A stretch of DNA of 11,998 bases. Source: Cephalothrix spiralis (taxonomy: Eukaryota; Nemertea; Palaeonemertea; Archinemertea; Cephalotrichidae). Below are positions 1-6,928 of this stretch, piece after piece. How positions within the stretch are numbered: the first letter of the stretch is position 1; every line of letters starts with the position of its first letter. The translations under genes were made by a program, and so were the position numbers. The DNA lies in NCBI GenBank assembly GCA_032353305.1, contig JAUCNG010339956.1:1-11998 (forward strand), written 5' to 3'. Under the pieces are notes generated by a model that had not been told where the DNA came from, made no database searches, and was given only the letters and a program-made list of their open reading frames with translations.

Positions 1-1
1 T

Positions 2-69
2 GCAAAGAAATTCGTAATGGATGTAGTCAGAGCCTTAGCCAAGCACCTGCAGGCTGACGCTCTGACAGG
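2..69 (+). CDS. Candidate partial exon, unrecognised gene
   Basis: Reading from base 2, the frame is open and encodes a helical, charged stretch (beginning AKKFVMDVVRALAKHLQ). It runs to a good donor, ACAG/gtgaga, at 70. The exon is cut by the window edge. If the donor is not used, the same frame stops at 81-83 (TAA) and an AATAAA lies at 116-121, so this could instead be a last exon. I do not recognise the protein. The support is an open frame of only 22 codons with a plausible composition plus one consensus splice site, so a chance match is possible. Confidence 0.3.
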
Positions 70-290
70 TGAGAATGGTAATTAAGTGATGTATTAATTT
101 ATGACACTTTTATTTAATAAAGCGCCTCCTCGTGGTGAAAAGTAGAACTATATCAAAAAGTGATAGTCAGTACTTGAAAGCTAACTCTCTGTTATCCGCT
201 GGTCGGTTTAGCAAATTTCAGCGAAAACATATGTGCTTGTACGCAGTACAAGGTCTAGTTTATTCTTGTAGTTAGAGGATGAGTAAAAAG

Positions 291-360
291 AGCTCAAGGG
301 TGACAACAAAGAGTCTGGTGCTGTTGCAGAGACGGACCAGAAGATAATCGCACAATTACG
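291..360 (+). CDS. Candidate internal exon, unrecognised gene
   Basis: This frame encodes a polar, charged stretch (LKGDNKESGAVAETDQK and onward) and ends at a good donor, ACG/gtatgt, at 361. It is phase-compatible with the candidate exon ending at 69: the single G left over there plus AG here makes a Glu codon. The acceptor is ambiguous. The best polypyrimidine tract precedes TAG at 268-270 and TTAG at 271-274, but using either leaves an in-frame TAA at about 285. The AG at about 289-290 avoids it. If the upstream acceptor is the real one, this is a pseudogene exon. No known family recognised. Confidence 0.27.
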
Positions 361-474
361 GTATGTCTTGCCAGGCTCACATAAAACTAGGGCTGCTACA
401 AACAGTCTATAAAAACAACTTCTTTAACTTTCAATAACTCCGACACCACTTCGAAACACAGTCAGAGTGACTAC

Positions 475-576
475 AGGTATGGAAAACCTGGAAATGTCAT
501 GGAATTTCATAATTGGCCCAAAAATTTAATGGAAAATTGAAAAAATAGGTAAAATCTAGGAAATGACATGGAATTT
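475..576 (+). repeat. Degenerate GGAAATGTCATGGAATTT repeat
   Basis: Two imperfect direct copies are visible: GGAAATGTCATGGAATTT at 490-507 and GGAAATGACATGGAATTT at 559-576, one base different. The first is preceded by ATGGAAAACCT. The sequence between them is A/T-rich and contains related fragments. A relative in inverted orientation occurs at about 8280-8525 inside a NUP85 intron, so this is a dispersed element rather than unique sequence. No coding potential was seen. Confidence 0.55.
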
Positions 577-1197
577 TGCGATGTTTTACAGATTATCCTT
601 TTAATTGGGACAAAATTTATAGCTTACCTTTCGAAACGAATGTCGAATCAAAATTAAGAGTATTCCATTTAAGATCTTCAGAAGAATATTACGGTCTTAT
701 TATAAGTTATATCAAGCTAAACTCAAATAAAATGTTCCTTTCGTTTTTTATATGAAGAACGAATCGTACATTTTTCTCCGAATGTACGGAAGTAAAAAAT
801 CGATGGTTCAGATCGATTAACTTCCTCAAAGAAAATTTTGATAATTCACTAACTATAACAGCCCAAAACATTATATTTGGTTTTTAAATTCTGTATATAT
901 TTATAATTATTTTGACTAAAATATTTATTTATAACTGTAGATGTAAAAATGAAAATCCTATTTATTAAGAATAGTATTCGATTAGAGAAAACAGCAACAT
1001 TCCTATATTTACATTCCTTTGATACAAAATGGGGTACATTATGTATGTTCTTATACATGGCTAGTATGGTCGCCTTCTTTTATGATAATGCGGTTTAACA
1101 TGACATGGAGCACCTGATATCAATAACAATACCTCAAAAGTTGTCATTTCTGAATACCAAATAAATAGAAATGTTCCAAACATTTCCAAAATACTAA
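577..1197. other. AT-rich intergenic stretch, no gene seen
   Basis: This is the 3' flank of the ankyrin-kinase gene. It is strongly A/T-rich with stop codons throughout. The longest open frame (849-1058, minus) has a composition expected of AT-rich noncoding DNA and no recognisable motif. I specifically looked here on the minus strand for the missing C-terminal NUP85 exons and found none. Confidence 0.5.
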
Positions 1198-1203
1198 TTT
1201 ATT
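1198..1203 (-). promoter_or_regulatory. Poly(A) signal of the ankyrin-kinase gene
   Basis: A canonical AATAAA on the minus strand lies 20 bases after the TAA stop of the ankyrin-kinase gene. The position fits a very short 3' UTR. In such AT-rich DNA the hexamer can also occur by chance. Confidence 0.5.
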
Positions 1204-1223
1204 ACGGTACATTAGCTTTAACA

Positions 1224-4200
1224 TTAATTATTGTTCTTTAGACTGTCTATAAATTCACTGAAACTTCCCGAAAATGGTAGAGGAGGTATGTCACTTCCAG
1301 TAATAGATCCTGAAAACATTCGCGAGAACATGGACCTCAACATATCATCTTCTGTGATTTCAATATCATTTGGCTGGTAGCTTTCTCTACTCCCACCGCC
1401 CTTGTCTTTCATCAATTCGTTTAACACCTTTTGAAGGCGAGTTCTACCCTCAATGCCTGATAAACGTTTTTCTATGTCATGCTGCCAAAATGACTGAACC
1501 ACTTGAAGTATCTGTTCAGGGGGTTGTATTCTACAAATACTGAAATCAGGCCTAACCCCTCGTTCCAACATATTGATCTTAGCATCAGAGTCCCTGGCAC
1601 CAACGAAAGGCTCACACTCGTAGTAGACTTGTCCATGCCACATCTCATAGAGTAGAAGGGAACATCCAAATATATCTGATTTGGCAGTGTAAACTCTTGG
1701 TTTTCTAAGAACTTCAGGTGCCGAGTAAATAGGAGTTCCCTTAAAATTCCTTTTTTCTTGAATACCAATTTGATTAAGTTGAGAAAGTCCAAAGTCTGCG
1801 ATCTTTGCAATGTTATGAGATATCATGATATTTGTTAATTTCAAATCTTTATGAATAATACTGCTAAAATGAATATAGTTTAAACCATCAAGAATTTGGA
1901 TACCAATCCGAAGGTAATGTTCCAAAGCATTGTTGTAATTGTTACAATTACCAGGATTGCGATCCATCTTTAGACCATCAATAATAAAGTATTTTTGTAA
2001 ATCTTCATCACATAGTTCCATTACTAAACATTTTGTATCATCCCCTACCATGTTGTGGCCGTAAAATCTAACTATGTTTCGGTGGTTTAATTTCTTAAGA
2101 CATTCAATTTCAGTTTTTAATAATCCTAGGTCTATTTTACGGCCTGTTATATCGACGCATTTAACTGCGACTTCAATTTGACATTCTGCATAGAGCATTG
2201 CAGTCCCAACCTTAACTTCAGCAAATGCCCCTGTACCTAAAACTTGATCAGTTATTACAAGAGTTTCCATGACCATATTCTCACTGTCCTTTGAAAGAAC
2301 AATACAATCTAAATAATCAAAACAGGATTGCGCCTCTTCAATATCCAAACCTTTGTTAATAAGTTTTAACAAAGTTTCAAAGTATGATATGAATTTCAAA
2401 AAACATGACAAGAGCGTTCCGCACGAGTCTAAATTTGGGGAATTCAATTTAAGCTTTGGTAATATTTCTTTACATGTTTTCAAGTTAATTATCTGAACAC
2501 GGATTTTTTCCTTTGGCATATCTTTCTTTCCGTTAACCGAAGGGTCCGGTATTTCTTCTACAAAACTAGAATATTCTTCTTCTTTGTAATTTACTGAATG
2601 GTTTGTTAGTAATTTAAAAATACTTATTCTTCCATGTTCCAATGCTATATCTGACATATCTATACTAGGTAGTTCGGTTAATATTTCATTATCAATGAGG
2701 TATTTAGCAACATCAACATTATTGTTTCTTATTGTATAATATAATGAAATATAACCAAATTTCGATTTCTGCTTTATCGAAATGCCCATCATAAGGAGAT
2801 AACGAACAATTAGAAGATTTCCGCTATTTGATGCATACATCAAGGAGTCTATACCTAGATCTATATGATTAACGGCTGTATTATTTTCAACGAGGTATTT
2901 CACAGCATCGAATTGACAATTGATAGAAGCTGCTAGCAGAGTAGTTTGAAGTTTGAAGTTTTTGTAATCTATAACAGCGCCCATTTCGATAAGGTATTTT
3001 ATTATTTCCAAATGCCCTCTTTCAGATGCTCTTATTAAACTAGTACATCCCTCATTATCTACTATATTCACATTAGCCCCTTTTTCTAATAGATATTTTA
3101 GTACTTCAAAATGTCCATTCTGTGAAGCAAAAATTAATGAGTCTAACCCGTCATCACGCGCGTAATTTATGGCTGCATTATTTGAAATGAGAAGTTTAAC
3201 TATGTCGAAGTGTCCTCTACCAGACGCAATGAACAGGGCAGTTTGTTGCGCCTTGTCAGCTTTGTTGACAACTGCACCATTCTCAATAAGGCATCGAACC
3301 GTTTCTAAACAGCCAAATTTCGATGATTGAATAAGACAAGTAAACTCATCTTCATCGGTTAAGTTAACATCGGCCCCCTTTCCAATCAAATACCTAACTA
3401 TCTCGTTATGTCCTGCTTGAGAAGCAAACATTAATGCATTGTATTTATTTAACTGTACTTTATCAATATCTGCATTGTTTTCAATTAGTAATTTTACAAT
3501 GTCAAAAAAGCCTTCATTTGATGCCGTGTGCAATGCAGTTTGATGCATATCATCGACTGCATCAACTATAGCCCCGCATTTAAGAAGGTATAGTACGATA
3601 TCAAAATGCCCCTTATTTGACGCCAAAAATAAGCTTGTTTCCCCAGTGATACCTCGGTTATTGACATCCGCTCCCTTTTCAATGAGGTACTTCACAATGT
3701 CGAGGTGTCCTTTATCAGATGCAACCATTAATGGACTTCCACGACATTTAGTCATTTCAATATCTGCTCCATTTTCTATAAGATATTTAACTATGTCGAA
3801 ATGACCTACGAATGAGGCTTGCATTAAAGCACTTAAGCCGATATTGTTAGCATAATTAACATTAGCACCATTTTTAATAAGTTCTCGAACAATATCAAAA
3901 TGCCCGTTCTGTGATGCAAATAATAAACTTGCAAAACTACCATTTGTATCATTAATATCAGATCCATGTTCGATTAAGTACTGAACAATATTAAGATGTC
4001 CTATCTGCGATGCAATTGTTAAAGCAGTGCTCCCTTTGCGCTGGTAATTAATTTCAACCTCTGGTATTTCAAGTAGGTATTTAACAATTCCAAGGTGATT
4101 TAACGATGATGCTGTCAGTAAAGGGTTGTTATAAGGGTATAAACCTTTTCCATAAGGTTGATTTAAGTCTACCCCTGCATTACGGAAATGTTTGATTGTG

Positions 4201-4442
4201 TAAAGATCTCCGCGTTGAACGAATGAATTTAAGACAGTTTTGTCATATAATATTTCTTTGCTCATTTGTTTAACATATACTCTGTCATTAAATGCTATCG
4301 CAAAGTTAAGACGTAATTGTATATATTCCTCTCTTATTTCTTTAATCCTATTCTTGTCATTAGAAGAAAATGCTCTCGTAAGACGTACCTTTATATTTTT
4401 AATCCAATCAAAGATATTTCGATACGATCCGATGGAAGTCAT
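1224..4442 (-). CDS. Ankyrin-repeat protein kinase, 1072 aa, intronless
   Basis: Probable cytosolic Ser/Thr (TKL/RIPK-like) kinase with a large ankyrin platform. Residues 1-74 are a basic, helical leader. Residues about 75-620 hold about 17 ankyrin repeats at a 33-residue period, with the recurring core GHFDIVKYLIENGAD. Residues 620-725 are a linker. The kinase domain is about 726-1010: glycine loop GTGAFAEV 736-743, VAVK lysine 761, alpha-C glutamate about 778, catalytic HKDLKLTN 864-871, DFG 883-885, APE 908-910 and the helix-F Asp 923 (SDIFG). Catalysis is therefore expected. The HRD arginine is Lys, making it a non-RD kinase as in RIPK1. The tail (1018-1072) is acidic, then Ser/Phe-rich (MFSRMFSGS, PFSGSFSEF). 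The start is supported by an in-frame TAG three codons upstream; an AG at 4449-4450 could be a 5'UTR acceptor. The reading frame is unbroken in one exon, unlike the intron-rich neighbour, which suggests a retrogene or an intronless family. Domain calls are strong; substrate and pathway are unknown. Confidence 0.93.
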   Translation of the reverse strand: MTSIGSYRNIFDWIKNIKVRLTRAFSSNDKNRIKEIREEYIQLRLNFAIAFNDRVYVKQMSKEILYDKTVLNSFVQRGDLYTIKHFRNAGVDLNQPYGKGLYPYNNPLLTASSLNHLGIVKYLLEIPEVEINYQRKGSTALTIASQIGHLNIVQYLIEHGSDINDTNGSFASLLFASQNGHFDIVRELIKNGANVNYANNIGLSALMQASFVGHFDIVKYLIENGADIEMTKCRGSPLMVASDKGHLDIVKYLIEKGADVNNRGITGETSLFLASNKGHFDIVLYLLKCGAIVDAVDDMHQTALHTASNEGFFDIVKLLIENNADIDKVQLNKYNALMFASQAGHNEIVRYLIGKGADVNLTDEDEFTCLIQSSKFGCLETVRCLIENGAVVNKADKAQQTALFIASGRGHFDIVKLLISNNAAINYARDDGLDSLIFASQNGHFEVLKYLLEKGANVNIVDNEGCTSLIRASERGHLEIIKYLIEMGAVIDYKNFKLQTTLLAASINCQFDAVKYLVENNTAVNHIDLGIDSLMYASNSGNLLIVRYLLMMGISIKQKSKFGYISLYYTIRNNNVDVAKYLIDNEILTELPSIDMSDIALEHGRISIFKLLTNHSVNYKEEEYSSFVEEIPDPSVNGKKDMPKEKIRVQIINLKTCKEILPKLKLNSPNLDSCGTLLSCFLKFISYFETLLKLINKGLDIEEAQSCFDYLDCIVLSKDSENMVMETLVITDQVLGTGAFAEVKVGTAMLYAECQIEVAVKCVDITGRKIDLGLLKTEIECLKKLNHRNIVRFYGHNMVGDDTKCLVMELCDEDLQKYFIIDGLKMDRNPGNCNNYNNALEHYLRIGIQILDGLNYIHFSSIIHKDLKLTNIMISHNIAKIADFGLSQLNQIGIQEKRNFKGTPIYSAPEVLRKPRVYTAKSDIFGCSLLLYEMWHGQVYYECEPFVGARDSDAKINMLERGVRPDFSICRIQPPEQILQVVQSFWQHDIEKRLSGIEGRTRLQKVLNELMKDKGGGSRESYQPNDIEITEDDMLRSMFSRMFSGSITGSDIPPLPFSGSFSEFIDSLKNNN
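2583..4220 (-). repeat. Array of about 17 ankyrin repeats within the kinase gene
   Basis: The coding sequence is built of 99-base units, each giving the ankyrin pattern: a hairpin residue cluster, L..AS..GH, then DIVKYLIE.GADVN. Starts fall near residues 75, 105, 138, 171, 203, 235, 268, 301, 334, 367, 400, 433, 466, 499, 531, 564 and 597. The central units are very alike (GHFDIV recurs four times), while the first and last two or three are degenerate caps. The likely role is a protein-binding solenoid that recruits partners or substrates to the kinase. Confidence 0.85.
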
Positions 4443-4620
4443 TATTGCCTAATTATTCGTAAGAAACTAAGGAATCAATTATCCAAGATAAATCACTACA
4501 GAAATGGAGTCATCAGTCATTCCAAAACTACACTTGTCTGGCTGGCTTGATATATTCGTTCAAAACATAGTTTACCATGACCACATAGTAAATAGTCTAT
4601 TCATAACCATAATACTCGTA

Positions 4621-4735
4621 TTATTTATTTTTTATATCAACCGTAGATTTACAATTCTGGCTCACAGAACCTGAAGAAGGAACATTTCTATTGAACGCCA
4701 AAAATTCTATAGATCTGTTTTCATTATTATTCAAG
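4621..4735 (-). CDS. NUP85: Possible alternative last exon of NUP85
   Basis: An acceptor (tattcag) at 4736 opens a frame of 37 codons plus TAA that is phase-compatible with the NUP85 exon ending at 4911 (AG plus C gives Ser). The implied intron is 175 bases. AATAAA on the minus strand at 4624-4629 overlaps the stop region, so the exon could be a genuine mRNA end. The encoded residues (beginning SLNNNENRSIEFLAF) do not resemble the conserved NUP85 C-terminus as I recall it. Transcripts using it would make a truncated protein. A chance open frame is the main alternative. Confidence 0.27.
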
Positions 4736-4786
4736 CTGAATATTGAATATGTTTGTTGGCTCGAAAAATGTAAACGGTTTTTTAAG

Positions 4787-4796
4787 CTTTTATATA
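4787..4796 (-). promoter_or_regulatory. TATA-like box upstream of the ankyrin-kinase gene
   Basis: TATATAAAAG on the minus strand lies about 345 bases before the ankyrin-kinase ATG, implying a 5' leader of roughly 300 bases if used. The same bases overlap a strong-looking donor (gtaagtatat at 4801), so this could equally be splice-related or chance AT-rich sequence. Confidence 0.25.
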
Positions 4797-4910
4797 CTTA
4801 CATTAACTATGTATTCAGCGCTTCGGAATCGTTGAATTAAAATTCCTTTTCATAGTTTTTCTATGAAAATCAAACAGTGTATAGATAAATCATATACAAA
4901 TTACACTAAC

Positions 4911-5028
4911 CTTTGAGATAAATATGTGGCAAAATTTTCATCCTTTGACCTTAAACACCATGACAGAGCTGAACCCAATCTTTTATTGTGTAACGCTCTC
5001 ATTCCCATTACTTTACAGATACCATAAA
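4911..5028 (-). CDS. NUP85: NUP85 exon, VYGICK...LSWC block
   Basis: Acceptor tacag at 5029 and donor AAAG/gttagt at 4910. The exon has two leading bases, 38 codons and two trailing bases. It carries LHNKRLGSALSWCLRSKD, matching the vertebrate segment that follows SICKIL. This is the last exon in the window with clear NUP85 homology. The next residues should continue with an RFL..Y-type helix, which I could not find with valid splice sites. Confidence 0.88.
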
Positions 5029-5538
5029 CTGTATAAAAAAGAAAAATACGTTTTTATAAATAAAGGTTTCAGTAGCGATTAAATAATGGATTGCAACCAT
5101 AAATACATTACTTTCTAAATTAATATTTTAGTACCATGAAAATTGCTATTAATTATTTGATGTAAATACTAACGACACTAACGTAAAAAGTTTTGAAGCT
5201 TTTGGTATCCAATGTTTAGACCCTAGTTTTTTTTACCCCCGCGAGGTGCGGGCCTAAACCCCGTCAACCCGTATATTTTCTGAAAGTAAGTAGAAAACCT
5301 AGGTAAGAGTTAATATTTTCGAAAGGGTACGACCAATGTTATATAACAATGCCCCTTGGCCACACAAATTGAGACGAAAATGACATTTTACTGTATTAAT
5401 TGCAAATTTGGCCCATGAGACCCCAAAGTGGGCCTGACCTTTTAAAACTTGGGTTTGAACATTTATTATTAACAGTTCCAAAAATGTGTGTACATGATCA
5501 TGTAAAGGATGGATTGTATTATCGTACATGTGACATAC
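5029..5538 (-). other. NUP85 intron, 510 bases, no gene seen
   Basis: This is AT-rich sequence with a GC-richer patch at 5230-5275 that contains CCCGC-GAGGT-GCGGG, a short palindrome. A second small inverted pair, GGCCCA and TGGGCC, lies at about 5410-5435. Open frames on both strands here have no recognisable protein features. Confidence 0.55.
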
Positions 5539-5639
5539 CTTGTTCTTGCATTTTTCGCTTTTCACATAATCGTAACATTTTCATTGCTTTTTTCTCAGTA
5601 TCTAAAGGAATTTTTTCAACATATTGCTTCAAATAATTT
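5539..5639 (-). CDS. NUP85: NUP85 exon, EKIPLDTEKKA block
   Basis: Acceptor tttctttcag at 5640 and donor CAAG/gtatgt at 5538, both good. The exon has one leading base, 33 codons and one trailing base. It encodes YVEKIPLDTEKKAMKMLR then CEKRKMQEQ, which lines up with vertebrate HIERIPLNTEQKALKVLR and CEQRQMTEQ. The leading A completes an Arg codon with the AG of the previous exon, as in vertebrates. Confidence 0.92.
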
Positions 5640-5748
5640 CTGAAAGAAAAATAAATATTTTGCACTTGCATTGCAGCAACACTTTACAGAATGAATTTTG
5701 CGAATATTTTCATTACATTTGTCACGAACACCCAAACATATATTTCAG

Positions 5749-5943
5749 AATCAAATAGTGAATCTTCATGCAAATCATGTGATATTTTTAGAAGCCCTGG
5801 CAATTGTCAGGACTGGTTTGCCTTTTCAGCTCCTCAATGTTCTGGAACACAGGAAATTTACGAATGTCGCAAGAGTGATGGATTATATGTCTGTGCCTTG
5901 TGTTTTGATGCTGGAGGCCATACGTGACATAGAAAATATCTAA
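5749..5943 (+). CDS. Weak + strand ORF in a NUP85 intron, antisense
   Basis: After a tatatttcag acceptor-like site, 64 codons run to TAA at 5941-5943. The residues look protein-like (LEALAIVRTGLPFQLLNVLE, then VARVMDYMSVPCVLMLEAIRD). The patch is less AT-rich than its surroundings. A second + frame here (5691-5927) is open and cysteine-rich, and the minus strand is open too, which weakens each reading. I do not recognise a family. It could be a remnant of a transposon gene or a chance product of a GC-richer insertion. Confidence 0.2.
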   Translation, partial: NQIVNLHANHVIFLEALAIVRTGLPFQLLNVLEHRKFTNVARVMDYMSVPCVLMLEAIRDIENI

Positions 5944-6253
5944 AAGTTTATTCAAAGGAATTGTTCTATAATCTCCCATCTGCCTCAATATTCCTGCCTG
6001 GTTATCCGGCATGGACTCTACTCAATTCATTGATACATTATTATATCTGATTCTGATATACTCAATTTTCTTATTTTTTTGTATGTCTAATGCATTAAGT
6101 TATTATGCGAATTAAGTTATATTATTATAACTCTTTTTGACGTGCAGGTGCAAATGTAAAAATGATACTACGTGAACAATTTACATCATCAAGCTCGATC
6201 AAATTAATATTTTTGAAACAAATTGCAATATATCTAATATCTAAAATCACTAC

Positions 6254-6304
6254 CTGCCGAATTCCGGACATTGATCAAAATAATCAGCAGCAACTTGCCA
6301 TAAA
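6254..6304 (-). CDS. NUP85: NUP85 short exon, LWQVAADYFDQCPE block
   Basis: A 51-base exon with acceptor ttttcag at 6305 and donor GGCAG/gtagtg at 6253 (non-ideal at +4 to +6). It encodes LWQVAADYFDQCPEFG, which matches vertebrate LWQLGVDYFDYCPELG almost residue for residue. The leading T completes a Ser codon with the AG of the exon before. It is too short for ORF finding and was identified by the motif and the splice phase. Confidence 0.92.
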
Positions 6305-6862
6305 CTGAAAATAAAAATGTTCCGTGTAACAGCAGCACAAATTAAAAAATATACTATTGGTAGCCGTTCTTATTACGAATAGAGCCGAGAATACCTAGGA
6401 GACGGTAAACTTAAAATCACGCTTATAACGTAGTGCACCTCAATTTTTGGCATTTATTTAAATTGATAAGTGTCATGTATAAATACTTTCTTACATGTAT
6501 GTCTTATATCCTTAGTTTCTTCTTTGGTGTTTAATCGAAACTCATTTTTTTTTAAATCTGATTTCGGGACTTAAAATGACTAATCACCAAGAGGCATTAA
6601 TGATAGCTTGAATATTATTTCGATTTAAGGATTGTATACACATATTGAACGATTAACGGTGTTTTAGGGAAGTATCGCACATAAAATTCGACAGAAGGTC
6701 AATGGTGAGTGATATAAACGAGGACCAAAATCTCCACTTCATGCGCTTACCAAATAACCTAGCGCTATTCGAGATGATGCTGTCCTTAGACTTCTATTAA
6801 ACCCCCTTTCAGATTTATAGATTAACATTTATCTTTCACACCGCTATACATACAGTACCTAC
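6305..6862 (-). other. NUP85 intron, 558 bases, no gene seen
   Basis: AT-rich intron. I see no convincing exon, repeat or RNA gene in it. A short open frame with a donor-like gtaagc at about 6750 has no acceptor in phase and no homology. Confidence 0.5.
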
Positions 6863-6928
6863 CTAGCATGAGACATAAGACTAGAAGAATACTCAAGTAA
6901 TAAATATTCACGGAGATTGGAACCATAG
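6863..6928 (-). CDS. NUP85: NUP85 exon, GSNLREYLLLEY block
   Basis: Acceptor tgcgtttcag at 6929 and donor CTAG/gtaggt at 6862. The 66 bases encode YGSNLREYLLLEYSSSLM then SHA, matching vertebrate FGSNMREFLLLEYASGLF. The C at the start completes an Asp codon with the GA of the exon before. Overlapping open frames in this region are shadows. Confidence 0.92.

Noticed and set aside
1472-1810. 112-codon minus-strand open frame inside the kinase gene
   Set aside because: Shadow of the ankyrin-kinase coding sequence in another frame.
4240-4550. Two + strand open frames at the kinase N-terminus
   Set aside because: Antisense shadows of the ankyrin-kinase start region.
5299-5565. 88-codon minus-strand open frame
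   Set aside because: Mostly NUP85 intron overlapping the end of the 5539-5639 exon out of frame; no motif.
5788-6012. Minus-strand open frame as the missing NUP85 C-terminus or a transposase
   Set aside because: It lies between two ordered NUP85 exons, so it cannot be the C-terminus, and no transposase motif could be recognised.
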